DNA of 64,000 bases, taken from Mycobacterium sp. MBM (lineage in GTDB: Bacteria > Actinomycetota > Actinomycetes > Mycobacteriales > Mycobacteriaceae). The DNA lies in assembly GCA_021648845.1 (NCBI GenBank), contig JAKJHY010000004.1:1-64000 (forward strand). The letters are read 5' to 3'. Shown one piece after another: positions 54,749 through 62,915 of this stretch; within the stretch, counting starts at the first letter, position 1; every line of letters starts with the position of its first letter. A program made the translations under genes and the position numbers. Below the pieces are notes generated by a model. It did no database searches and had not been told where the DNA came from. It was given only the letters and a program-made list of their open reading frames with translations.

Positions 54749-55972
54749 ATGACGGCCACACCGGACACCCGGTACCCCGGACCGACGCTGATGAGCCGCG
54801 CACGATGGCTGCTCAAAGCCAACCACGCCGACCGCATGCTCGCGTTGACCGTCGCCTCGGCATCGCTACCGGTCATCGGCAAACAACTGGAGCCACTGGG
54901 CGGTCTGGCCGCCATGGGCGTGTGGGGGTTCCGCCAGTTCCCGGAGATGATGTCCGCGACCGCGAAGGCCTGGTTCGCGCCGGGTAACGGCGCGGTCCGC
55001 AAGGCCGAGCGAGACCAGACGGTGACCGTGGCCAAGGACGGGCTGCGCAACGTGGTTCCGGCCGCCGAGCTGGCCGGCGAATGGCCCGCCCCCGCCCAAC
55101 TGCCGCCGCTGTGGAACACCATGGACTATCGGCGCAACGTGCATCGCACCTCGGTGCGCTACGGCAACCATCCGACGCAGCTGATGGACGTGTGGCGTCC
55201 GGACGAACTGCCCAGCGAGCCCGCACCGGTGCTGCTGTTCGTTCCCGGCGGCGCATGGGTACACGGCAGCCGGATGCTGCAGGGCTACGCCATGCTCTCG
55301 CACCTGGCCGAACAGGGCTGGGTCTGTCTGTCCATCGACTACCGGGTGGCTCCGCATCACCGCTGGCCCCGCCACATGACCGATGTGAAGGCCGCGATCG
55401 CGTGGGCGCGGGCCAATGTCGACAAGTTCGGCGGTGACCGCAACTTCGTGGCCATCGCGGGCTGCTCGGCGGGTGGCCACCTGGCCGCCCTGGCCGGGTT
55501 GACCGCCGGTGATCCCGAGTTGCAGGGTGATCTGCCCGACGACGCGGACACCTCGGTGGATGCCGTGATCGGGATCTACGGCCGGTACGACTGGGAGGAC
55601 CGCTCCACCGTCGAACGGGACCGATTCGTGGACTTCCTGGAGCGCGTGGTCGTCGGCCGCAAGATCGCCCGGCACCCGGAGCTCTTCCGGCAGGCATCCC
55701 CGATGGCCCGGGTGCACCGCGACGCGCCGCCGTTCCTGGTCATCCACGGCACCGGAGACACCGTGATCCCGGTGGCGCAGGCCCGCAGTTTCGTCGATCG
55801 CCTGGAGACCGTCTCGGCCGGGCCGGTCAGCTATGTGGAGTTCCCCGGTGCGGGGCACGGATTCGACATGACCGATGGCGCCCGCACCGGAGCGATGGCG
55901 AAGGCAATCGGATTGTTCCTCAACCAGATCCACCGAAACTCAACGGTGCGCCAGGCCAAGGCGGTTATATAG
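54749..55972 (+). CDS. lipC: Esterase/lipase, LipC-like
   Basis: This 407-aa alpha/beta-hydrolase has an N-terminal helical region of about 130 residues, then the oxyanion motif VPGGAWVHGS, nucleophile GCSAGGHLAALAG, an Asp in HGTGDTVIP and the His in GAGHGFDM. Length and order (next gene is WS/DGAT-like) match Rv0220 LipC, a cell-surface esterase in M. tuberculosis. The product has no clear signal peptide. It is about 45 percent alike, by eye, to the lipO-like protein at 58298-59515. Confidence 0.85.
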   Translation: MTATPDTRYPGPTLMSRARWLLKANHADRMLALTVASASLPVIGKQLEPLGGLAAMGVWGFRQFPEMMSATAKAWFAPGNGAVRKAERDQTVTVAKDGLRNVVPAAELAGEWPAPAQLPPLWNTMDYRRNVHRTSVRYGNHPTQLMDVWRPDELPSEPAPVLLFVPGGAWVHGSRMLQGYAMLSHLAEQGWVCLSIDYRVAPHHRWPRHMTDVKAAIAWARANVDKFGGDRNFVAIAGCSAGGHLAALAGLTAGDPELQGDLPDDADTSVDAVIGIYGRYDWEDRSTVERDRFVDFLERVVVGRKIARHPELFRQASPMARVHRDAPPFLVIHGTGDTVIPVAQARSFVDRLETVSAGPVSYVEFPGAGHGFDMTDGARTGAMAKAIGLFLNQIHRNSTVRQAKAVI

Positions 55973-56001
55973 TCTCCGCCAGCCAGGGGAGGAAATAGCC
56001 G

Positions 56002-57417
56002 GTGAAGAGGCTCAGCGGTTGGGATGCGTTCCTGCTGTACACGGAAGCGCCCAACGTGCACATGCACACCTTGAAGATCGCGATCATCGACCTGCATGGC
56101 CTCGGTGACCGCACCTTCGGTGTCGAGGACTTCCGCAAGGTGCTGCACGGCAGGCTCTACAAGCTGGATCCGTTCCGGTACCAGTTGGTCGACATCCCGT
56201 TCAAATTTCACCACCCGATGTGGCGGGAGAACACCGACGTCGACCTCGAATATCACGTGCGCCCCTGGCGGGTAGCCGCCCCCGGTGGCCGCCGGGAACT
56301 CGACGAGGCGATCGGCGAGATAGCCAGCACGCCGCTGGATCGCACTCGGCCCCTGTGGGAGATGTACTTCGTGCAGGGATTGGCCGATGACCGGATCGCG
56401 GTGGTCGGCAAGATCCACCATGCGCTGGCAGACGGCGTCGCCTCGGCGAATCTGCTCGCCCGGGGCATGGATCTCCAGGACGGGCCCCAGCGCGACCGCG
56501 ATTCCTACGCCACCGATCCCGAACCGTCCAGATCGGAACTGGTGCGTTCGGCGTTCCGTGACCACCTGCGTCAGATCGGTCGGATTCCCGGGCTGGTCAA
56601 ATACACCGCCGACGGGGTGAGTCGGGTGCGGCGCAGCAGCCGCAAGCTGGGCCCCGAGCTGACCCGCCCGTTCACCCCGCCGCCGAGCTTCATGAATCAC
56701 GTCCTCACCCCGGCCCGCCGTTTCGCCACCGCCTCACTGTCATTGGCGGACGTCAAGTCGACCGGTAAACAGTTGGGCGCCACCATCAACGACATGGTGC
56801 TCGCGATGTCGTCGGGCGCCCTGCGGAGATTACAGCTGCACTATGAGGGCAAGGCCGACCATCCACTGCTGGCCTCGGTGCCGATGAGCTTCGATTTCTC
56901 CCCGGACCGGATCTCCGGGAACCGATTCAGCGGGGTGCTGATGGCGCTTCCGGTCGACGAGTCCGATGTCCTGGAGCGGGTCCGGAAGGCCAGTGCGGCG
57001 GCGAATCTGGCCAAGGAGGGACATCAGCTGATCGGCCCGGAGCTGGTGGCCCGCTGGGCCTCCTATATGCCACCGGCCGCTGTCGAGGCACTGTTTCGGC
57101 GGCTGTCGGACAAGGACGGCCAGAACAAGGTGCTCAACCTCAACATCTCGAATGTCCCGGGCCCTCGTCAGCGGGGCAAGGTCGGCGGCGCCACCGTCTC
57201 CGAGATCTACTCGGTCGGCCCGCTGACGGCCGCCAGTGGGCTGAACATCACGGTGTGGAGCTATGTGGATCAGCTGAACATCTCGGTGCTGTCCGATACC
57301 GAGACGGTCGGCGATCCGCATGAGGTGACCGAGGCGATGGTGCAGGAGCTGCGTGAGATTCGTCGTGCCGCAGGGATTTCCGAGGAACTGACCGTCATCG
57401 AGACCGCGTTGACGTGA
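56002..57417 (+). CDS. WS/DGAT-family O-acyltransferase, Rv0221-like
   Basis: This 471-aa wax ester synthase/diacylglycerol acyltransferase-type protein has the catalytic motif HHALADG at 139-145. Its C-terminal family block is NISNVPGP and LNITVWSYVDQLNISVLSD. These enzymes esterify acyl-CoA to diacylglycerol or alcohols for storage lipid. GTG 56002 follows GGGAGG; TATAGT at 55967-55972 in the end of lipC could be its own -10. It corresponds to Rv0221. Confidence 0.9.
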   Translation: MKRLSGWDAFLLYTEAPNVHMHTLKIAIIDLHGLGDRTFGVEDFRKVLHGRLYKLDPFRYQLVDIPFKFHHPMWRENTDVDLEYHVRPWRVAAPGGRRELDEAIGEIASTPLDRTRPLWEMYFVQGLADDRIAVVGKIHHALADGVASANLLARGMDLQDGPQRDRDSYATDPEPSRSELVRSAFRDHLRQIGRIPGLVKYTADGVSRVRRSSRKLGPELTRPFTPPPSFMNHVLTPARRFATASLSLADVKSTGKQLGATINDMVLAMSSGALRRLQLHYEGKADHPLLASVPMSFDFSPDRISGNRFSGVLMALPVDESDVLERVRKASAAANLAKEGHQLIGPELVARWASYMPPAAVEALFRRLSDKDGQNKVLNLNISNVPGPRQRGKVGGATVSEIYSVGPLTAASGLNITVWSYVDQLNISVLSDTETVGDPHEVTEAMVQELREIRRAAGISEELTVIETALT

Positions 57418-57459
57418 AGCGGGTGCGCCGCGATATCGGCTATGGGCGACAATGACGTC

Positions 57460-58224
57460 ATGAGACTGCTGGGTGCCGTGGCCGCGGCCGTGGTGCTACC
57501 GGTCGCGGTGGCCGGGTGTTCCTACGGCCCGGCGGCGCCCTCGCGCCCCACCACCTCGACGGCCCAGGCGAGCTCGGAACCCGGACCCGACGGCGTCTCC
57601 ATCCTGCCCGGCACGGCACTGCTGGGTGCCCCGTTGACGGTGAAGGGCGCCACCGTCACCCCGCGCGCGGACACGGTGGCACTGGTGCACCTGAACGACA
57701 GTGCCGAACTCGAACTCGGCATTGAGGTCTCCTTCGCCGATGTGTCCGCCCCGATCGACGCCACCGGCCCCAACGGCGGCTTCCGGCTCCTCGTCGGTGG
57801 CGGTGAACAGATCGCGCCGACACGCGCGAGCGTTCTCAAGTCGCGGCCCCTGCCCGCGCGGGTCATCGCCGATGCGACCGGCTGGGTCTTCTTCCACCTG
57901 GGCCCGGGTGTCTCGCCGACGCAGCTGCAGCTGACCGCCGCTCCCGCGAATTACATGCTGGACCCGCAGCCCGTCGCCATCTGGGCGATGACGACGTTGC
58001 CCTCGCCCTCCGGGCCGGCGACTCCACCTGGCCCGTTGCCTCCGGCCAGACCCCCGGCCCCCGCCGAGCCCGCTCCAGCCCCGCCCGCGACGAATGGTGG
58101 CAGCGACGGCCCGCGCGGGCCGCGGCTGCCGCCCCCGCCCCGGCTCCCGCCGCCCCCACAGCTGCCGCGCCCCCAGCTCCCGCCGCCGCCGCCGGCGGTC
58201 TGCCAACACACGCCGCTGTGTTGA
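57460..58224 (+). CDS. Lipoprotein with proline-rich C-terminal tail
   Basis: This 254-aa exported lipoprotein has lipobox VAGC (Cys 20), a Ser/Thr/Pro linker, a beta-rich domain at about 45-180 resembling an MPT63/DUF4352-type immunoglobulin-like fold, and a tail of about 70 residues made mainly of Pro with Leu, Arg and Gln (LPPPPRLPPPPQLPRPQLP). It ends VCQHTPLC, a terminal Cys pair. ATG 57460 is preferred over ATG 57442 because it gives a normal signal peptide. Its function is unknown. The tail could span the cell wall. Confidence 0.7.
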   Translation: MRLLGAVAAAVVLPVAVAGCSYGPAAPSRPTTSTAQASSEPGPDGVSILPGTALLGAPLTVKGATVTPRADTVALVHLNDSAELELGIEVSFADVSAPIDATGPNGGFRLLVGGGEQIAPTRASVLKSRPLPARVIADATGWVFFHLGPGVSPTQLQLTAAPANYMLDPQPVAIWAMTTLPSPSGPATPPGPLPPARPPAPAEPAPAPPATNGGSDGPRGPRLPPPPRLPPPPQLPRPQLPPPPPAVCQHTPLC

Positions 58225-58231
58225 TGTCCAG

Positions 58232-58280
58232 TGGCCAGTTATGACACGCAGAACACGGAAATGCGTGCGATAACTGGCCA
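58232..58280. repeat. Long imperfect hairpin between convergent genes
   Basis: The arms 58232-58250 and 58262-58280 pair over 19 bp with two adjacent mismatches, around an 11-nt loop GAACACGGAAA. The outer 11 bp (TGGCCAGTTAT with ATAACTGGCCA) are perfect. There is no U-tract. It can act as a terminator for both genes, but its size also suggests a dispersed palindromic element. Confidence 0.6.
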
Positions 58281-58297
58281 TTGGGCGCTCAGACCGT

Positions 58298-59515
58298 TCA
58301 GCCGCGCACCCAGTTCAGGAAACGCTCCACCGCCGCGGCAGTGTTGTGCCCGTGCGCCGAGCCGAAGAAATCGAATGCGTGTTGGGCGTGCGGGATCTCG
58401 GCGTAGATGACCGGGGACTTCGAAACGTTGCGCAGCGCGTCGGCGAAATCGCGGCCCTCCCGTACCGGGATCACCGAATCGTCCGCACCGTGCAGGATGA
58501 AGAACGGCGGAGCGTCGGCGTGCACCAGGGTGATCGGTGAGGCATCCAGGTAGACCTGCCGGTTCGCCGCGAACGGTCGCTTGACGATGAACCTCTCCAG
58601 AATCTTGATGAACTCGAGCCTGCCGTCGCCGGTGTCGGTGAACCAGTCGTAGCGGCCGTAGATGGGAACCGCGGCGGCCACCGAGGTGTCGGCGCCCTCG
58701 AAGCCGGGTTGCCACTTGGGGTCGTTCGGCGTGAGAGCGGCCAGCGCCGTCAGGTGCCCACCGGCGGAACCGCCGGTGATGTAGACCGCCTCGGGGTCGC
58801 CGCCGTAGGCGGCGATGTTCTCCTTCACCCACGCGATCGCCTGCTTGACGTCGACGATGTGATCGGGCCAGGTGTGTTTGGGGCTGATCCGGTAGCCGAT
58901 CGACACGCAGACCCAGCCCCGCTCGGCCAACCGACTCAGCATCGGGTAAGCCTGCGGCCGGCGCATCCCGATCATCCAGGCGCCCCCGGGGACCTGTAGC
59001 AGAACGGGGGCCTTTCCGTCGCGGGGTAGGTCCGGACGCATCCAGATATCGGCCAGGTTCGGTCCGTGCCGGCCGTACCGCACGGTCTTGTGCACATAGC
59101 GCCGCCGGGTCCAGCCGGTCCCGAAGACCCCGCGTGGGCGCCGCTCGGGTTGCTCGGCCTCCGGATAGTCCGCGCCCAGCGCCGCCTTCAACGGATCCTC
59201 GAAATGCCGCTTCGAGGCCACCTCGCGGCGCTGAACCAGTGCGAGCAGACCCCATGTGATGGCCTTGAGCACCAAGGAGATCCGGCCATTGCGGGTCCGG
59301 TAGTGGCCGAGCGCGGCCCGGCGCATCGCGTCCAGGGCCGAGCCGGCGAAAAGCAGCGGGGCGTTCTCCGATGTCGGCCAACCGAAGGCGAAGGTCACGA
59401 TGGTGCTGTAACCCTTACGGCCCAACGGGCGCACCGCATTGGCGGCGTTGACCAGTTCGGCCGTCGCCCCCAGCAGAGGCCGAGGTTTACCCAGTAGTGC
59501 GGTCCTCAAGTTCAC
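58298..59515 (-). CDS. lipO: Esterase/lipase, LipO-like
   Basis: This 405-aa alpha/beta-hydrolase has the oxyanion motif VPGGAWMIGM, nucleophile GGSAGGHLTALAA, Asp in HGADDSVIP and His in HAQHAFDF. GTG 59515 is taken as start, 29 nt inside the end of fadD12; the frame upstream is non-homologous. The gene set lipO, fadD12 and Rv1428c-like is in the same order as Rv1426c-Rv1428c. It probably frees fatty acid for the adjacent ligase. Confidence 0.82.
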   Translation of the reverse strand: MNLRTALLGKPRPLLGATAELVNAANAVRPLGRKGYSTIVTFAFGWPTSENAPLLFAGSALDAMRRAALGHYRTRNGRISLVLKAITWGLLALVQRREVASKRHFEDPLKAALGADYPEAEQPERRPRGVFGTGWTRRRYVHKTVRYGRHGPNLADIWMRPDLPRDGKAPVLLQVPGGAWMIGMRRPQAYPMLSRLAERGWVCVSIGYRISPKHTWPDHIVDVKQAIAWVKENIAAYGGDPEAVYITGGSAGGHLTALAALTPNDPKWQPGFEGADTSVAAAVPIYGRYDWFTDTGDGRLEFIKILERFIVKRPFAANRQVYLDASPITLVHADAPPFFILHGADDSVIPVREGRDFADALRNVSKSPVIYAEIPHAQHAFDFFGSAHGHNTAAAVERFLNWVRG

Positions 59516-61175
59516 GGCGAAGAATCTTTCCGGTGCTGTTGCGCGGCAGTTCATCCAGGACGACGATGTCTCGCGGCACCTTGTAGTTGGCCAGATTGTC
59601 CCGGACATACTGTTTCAAAACATCGACGCTCACGGGTGCCTCGACAACCACGAACGCGACCAGTCGCTGGCCGTACTGCTCGTCGTCGACGCCGATCACG
59701 GCGGCCTCGGCCACCGCATCGTGGGTGACCAGCGTCTTCTCCACCTCGATGGGATAGACGTTCTCACCGCCGGAGACGATCATCTCGTCGTCGCGGCCCA
59801 CCACGAACAACCGGCCGTCGGCGTCCAGGTAGCCGAGGTCGCCGGAGTTCATGAAACCGTCGTGGAAGTCCTTGGTGTTGCCGTTGGTGTAGCCGTCGAA
59901 CTGGGTCGAGTTGCGCACATAGATGGTGCCGGTCTCGCCGGTCGGCAGCTGCCGTAGCTCGGGGTCGAGAATGCGGATCTCGGTGCCTTCGGCCGGTTTT
60001 CCCGCGGTGTCGGGGGCGGCGCGCAGATCGGCCGGTGTCGCGGTGGCGATCATGCCGGCCTCGGTGGCGTTGTAGTTGTTGTAGATGACATCGCCGAACT
60101 GGTCCATGAATTTGATGACGACGTCGGGACGCATCCGGGAACCCGATGCCGCGGCGAAGCGCAGCGTGCGGCCGCTGTAGCGGTTACGGATCTCGTCGGG
60201 CAATTCGACGATACGGTCGAACATCACCGGCACCACGCACAATCCGGTGGCCCGATGGGTGTCCACCAGTGCCAGGGTGGCCTCCGGATCGAACTTGCGC
60301 CGGGTAATGATCGTGCACGCCATCGACGCGGCGAACGCGAGCTGGGAGAAGCCCCAGGCGTGGAACATCGGCGCGGCGATGACGACCGGCTCCTCGGCGC
60401 GCCACGGGGTGCGGTCCAGGATGGCCTTCAGAATCTCGGGCCCACCGCCGGAATGCTTGGCGCCCTTCGGGGTTCCAGTGGTGCCGGAGGTGAGCAGGAC
60501 GACCTTGGACTTCTCCGTGGCGCGACGTGGCTGCCGGCCGGCATGAGCGGAGATCAGTCCCTGCACGGTGAGGACGGCCTGCGCGGTGTCGGTCCAGGCG
60601 ACGACGCGGGCGACCTCGGGTGCACCCGACAGGGCGCGCTCGACCGTCGCAGTGAACTCCTCGTCGTAGACGACCACGCTGGGCCGTCCGGCGGATTCGC
60701 GCTCCCACACCTCGGCCAGCGCAGGGCCGGCGAACGAGGTGTTCAGCAACAGTACGTCGGCGCCGATCCGGTTGGCGGCGATCAGCGCTTCGACGAAACC
60801 CCGGTGATTGCGGGCCATGATGCCCACCACCGGTGGAGCCGCCCCGGCGGCGACATCAGGGTCGTGCTCGCCGTCCGTCAGCTCCTGCAATCCGGCGGCC
60901 AAAGCATCTGCACGCTGGTCGATTTCGGTCCAGGTCAGCGCCCCGAGCTCGTCGATCAGCCCTACCCGGTCTCCACAGCGCTGCGCGGCACTGGCGAAAC
61001 CCGATGTGATGCCCATGTTCTCGCGGGCCATGGCGGCCCCGATGCGCAGGTACTTGTCGGGCCGCAGCGGGGCGATGACGCCGGCGCGCACCATCGTGGC
61101 GACCAGGCCGGCGGTGCCGGCGACGCGGTCCACGCTGGGCCCAGCGAAGCGACGGGGTAGATCGAGAAGTCCCAC
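59487..61175 (-). CDS. fadD12: Fatty-acyl-CoA ligase, FadD12-like
   Basis: This 562-aa acyl-adenylate-forming ligase has the P-loop LLTSGTTGTPKGAKH, the A5 motif YNNYNATEAG, the GDLGYLDADGRLFVVGRDDEMI hinge and the catalytic Lys in RNSTGKILRREL. GTG 61175 lies 2 nt after the acyltransferase stop. The chain specificity is unknown, but the KstR box upstream of the operon points to sterol-derived or related acids. Confidence 0.88.
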   Translation of the reverse strand: MGLLDLPRRFAGPSVDRVAGTAGLVATMVRAGVIAPLRPDKYLRIGAAMARENMGITSGFASAAQRCGDRVGLIDELGALTWTEIDQRADALAAGLQELTDGEHDPDVAAGAAPPVVGIMARNHRGFVEALIAANRIGADVLLLNTSFAGPALAEVWERESAGRPSVVVYDEEFTATVERALSGAPEVARVVAWTDTAQAVLTVQGLISAHAGRQPRRATEKSKVVLLTSGTTGTPKGAKHSGGGPEILKAILDRTPWRAEEPVVIAAPMFHAWGFSQLAFAASMACTIITRRKFDPEATLALVDTHRATGLCVVPVMFDRIVELPDEIRNRYSGRTLRFAAASGSRMRPDVVIKFMDQFGDVIYNNYNATEAGMIATATPADLRAAPDTAGKPAEGTEIRILDPELRQLPTGETGTIYVRNSTQFDGYTNGNTKDFHDGFMNSGDLGYLDADGRLFVVGRDDEMIVSGGENVYPIEVEKTLVTHDAVAEAAVIGVDDEQYGQRLVAFVVVEAPVSVDVLKQYVRDNLANYKVPRDIVVLDELPRNSTGKILRRELEDRTTG

Positions 61176-61177
61176 GA

Positions 61178-61987
61178 TCAGCCGATCACCGGCAGGCGCC
61201 GTTCTGCGGCGAGTTCATCGAGCGCGCTCTGCATGACCCGGCGGACATGCTCGTCGACCTCGTCGATATCGGGGGTGTCGCCGAATTGGGCTTCGATATC
61301 CACCGGGGGCAGCACCTGCATGACGATCTTCGATGGCAGCGGCACATTCGCCGGCACCACCGCGGACAGCCCGAACGGGAAACCGAAGGACAGCGGCACG
61401 ATCTTGGTGCGTGCCAGTCGGGCGATCGGGCCGAGCCGCTTGGCCAGCCAGGTTCCGCGGGACAGGTAGAGCTGGGTCTCCTGGCCGCCGATGCCCACCA
61501 TCGGCACGATGGGCACCCCGGCGCTGATGGCGGCCCGTACGTAGCCCTGCCGGCCGTCGAAGTCGATCGTGTTGGCCTCGCTGGTGGGCCGGTAGACGTC
61601 GTAGTCGCCGCCGGGGAACACCACGACGACGCCACCGGAGCGCAACGCCTCGTCGGCGTTCTCGCGGCTGGCGAGGATGAAACCGGTCTTCTTGAAGAAG
61701 TCTCCGGTGGGCCCGATCATCAGCATGGCGTGGCTCAACGTGTACACCGGACGTCCGTAGCCGAACCGTTCGTAGAAGTCGGCGGCAAAGATCGGTACGT
61801 CCATCGGGAACAGGCCGCCCGAGTGGTTCCCCACCACCAGCGCACCCCCGTGCGGGAAGTTCTCCAGTCCGCGGACCTCGCTGCGGTGATAGGTCTTGAG
61901 GAACGGCCGCAGCCACCCCATCACTTTCTCGGTGAGGCTGGGATCGAACTTGGTGATCTCGGTGGGATCGATATCCGGCGAGCTCAT
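61178..61987 (-). CDS. LPLAT/MGAT-like acyltransferase, Rv1428c-like
   Basis: This 269-aa lysophospholipid-acyltransferase-superfamily protein has the His motif VGNHSGGLFPMD in place of classical HX4D, followed by VFPGGDYDVYRPT and PIVPMVGIGGQET. These features are typical of the MGAT/hemolysin-like group. It likely moves an acyl group from acyl-CoA to a glycerolipid at the membrane. ATG 61987 has GGAGGGG upstream. It is the first gene of the operon with fadD12 and lipO, and its promoter contains the KstR box. Confidence 0.85.
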   Translation of the reverse strand: MSSPDIDPTEITKFDPSLTEKVMGWLRPFLKTYHRSEVRGLENFPHGGALVVGNHSGGLFPMDVPIFAADFYERFGYGRPVYTLSHAMLMIGPTGDFFKKTGFILASRENADEALRSGGVVVVFPGGDYDVYRPTSEANTIDFDGRQGYVRAAISAGVPIVPMVGIGGQETQLYLSRGTWLAKRLGPIARLARTKIVPLSFGFPFGLSAVVPANVPLPSKIVMQVLPPVDIEAQFGDTPDIDEVDEHVRRVMQSALDELAAERRLPVIG

Positions 61988-62007
61988 GAGGTCCCCTCCA
62001 GTAAAAT

Positions 62008-62021
62008 TAGAACGTGTTCTA
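62008..62021. promoter_or_regulatory. KstR operator box
   Basis: TAGAACGTGTTCTA is a perfect palindrome and matches the published KstR motif TnnAACnnGTTnnA at every fixed position. On the minus strand it directly precedes TAATTT, a -10-like hexamer of the acyltransferase operon. It also lies 72 bp upstream of nat on the other strand. Confidence 0.88.
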
Positions 62022-62044
62022 GTTTTGCACGAAACCTGGTCGCC

Positions 62045-62062
62045 GGTCAAAGAAACTTGACC
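62045..62062. promoter_or_regulatory. Palindrome over the nat promoter
   Basis: GGTCAA-AGAAAC-TTGACC is a perfect 6+6 inverted repeat. TTGACC could be the -35 of a nat promoter whose -10 is TTGGAT at 62082-62087, 6 nt before ATG 62094. Confidence 0.4.
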
Positions 62063-62093
62063 TGAACTGCGGTTGAGGCCGTTGGATGGGTGC

Positions 62094-62915
62094 ATGGCAC
62101 CCGACACCGCCGCCTATCTCGCCCGCATCGACCATCGAAGCACGGTCGAACCCACCCTGGACACCCTGCATGCGCTGGTGGCCGGGCACAACCGGTCCAT
62201 TCCGTTCGAGAACCTCGATCCGCTGATGGGGATCCCGGTGCACGACCTGAGCGCGCAGGCGTTGACGGCCAAGCTGGTGCACCGGCGCCGGGGCGGCTAT
62301 TGCTACGAGAACAACGGCGTGCTCGGCTACGTGCTGGAAGACCTGGGCTACGGCGTGGACCGGCTCGCCGGGCGGGTCGTCTGGATGCAGCCACCCGGGG
62401 CCCCGCAGAGCGGGCTGACCCACAACGTCCTGGCCGTCACGGTGCCCGGCGAGCAGGGCCGGTTCCTAGTCGACGTCGGCTTCGGCGGGCAGACGTTGAG
62501 CTCGCCGATCCGGCTGCAGGCCGGTCCGGTACAACAGACCCGCCACGAGCCGTACCGGCTGGTCGAGCATCCGGAGGGGATGGCACTGCAGACCCGGATT
62601 CACGACGATTGGCTGCCGCTCTACCAGTTCAGCCTGCGGACCCAGCCGCTCGTCGACCTGAGCATCGGCAGCTGGTACTCCTCCACCTACCCGGATGCGG
62701 TGTTCGTCGTCGGACTGTCGGTCGCGCTGGTCACCGACGATGCCCGCTGGAATCTGCGCGGCCGCAACCTTGCCATCCATGCCGGGGGCGGCACCGAGAA
62801 GATCCGGCTGAACTCCGCCGCCGACGTGCTCGAGCAGATCACCGGCCGGTTCGGCATCGACGTGACCGGACTCGGGGACGTCGAGGCTCGCATCGACCAG
62901 GTATTGGACTCATGA
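62094..62915 (+). CDS. nat: Arylamine N-acetyltransferase
   Basis: This 273-aa enzyme moves acetyl or propionyl from CoA to an amine. The catalytic triad is complete at the same numbers as in the M. tuberculosis enzyme: C70 (RGGYCYE), H110 (LTHNVL) and D127 (LVDVGFGG). ATG 62094 is used; the upstream in-frame start lacks similarity. In M. tuberculosis nat lies in the cholesterol-degradation hsa operon. Here it is separate, but it is divergent from a gene with a KstR box, so sterol control is retained in another arrangement. Propionyl-CoA from sterols is a plausible donor. Confidence 0.95.
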   Translation: MAPDTAAYLARIDHRSTVEPTLDTLHALVAGHNRSIPFENLDPLMGIPVHDLSAQALTAKLVHRRRGGYCYENNGVLGYVLEDLGYGVDRLAGRVVWMQPPGAPQSGLTHNVLAVTVPGEQGRFLVDVGFGGQTLSSPIRLQAGPVQQTRHEPYRLVEHPEGMALQTRIHDDWLPLYQFSLRTQPLVDLSIGSWYSSTYPDAVFVVGLSVALVTDDARWNLRGRNLAIHAGGGTEKIRLNSAADVLEQITGRFGIDVTGLGDVEARIDQVLDS

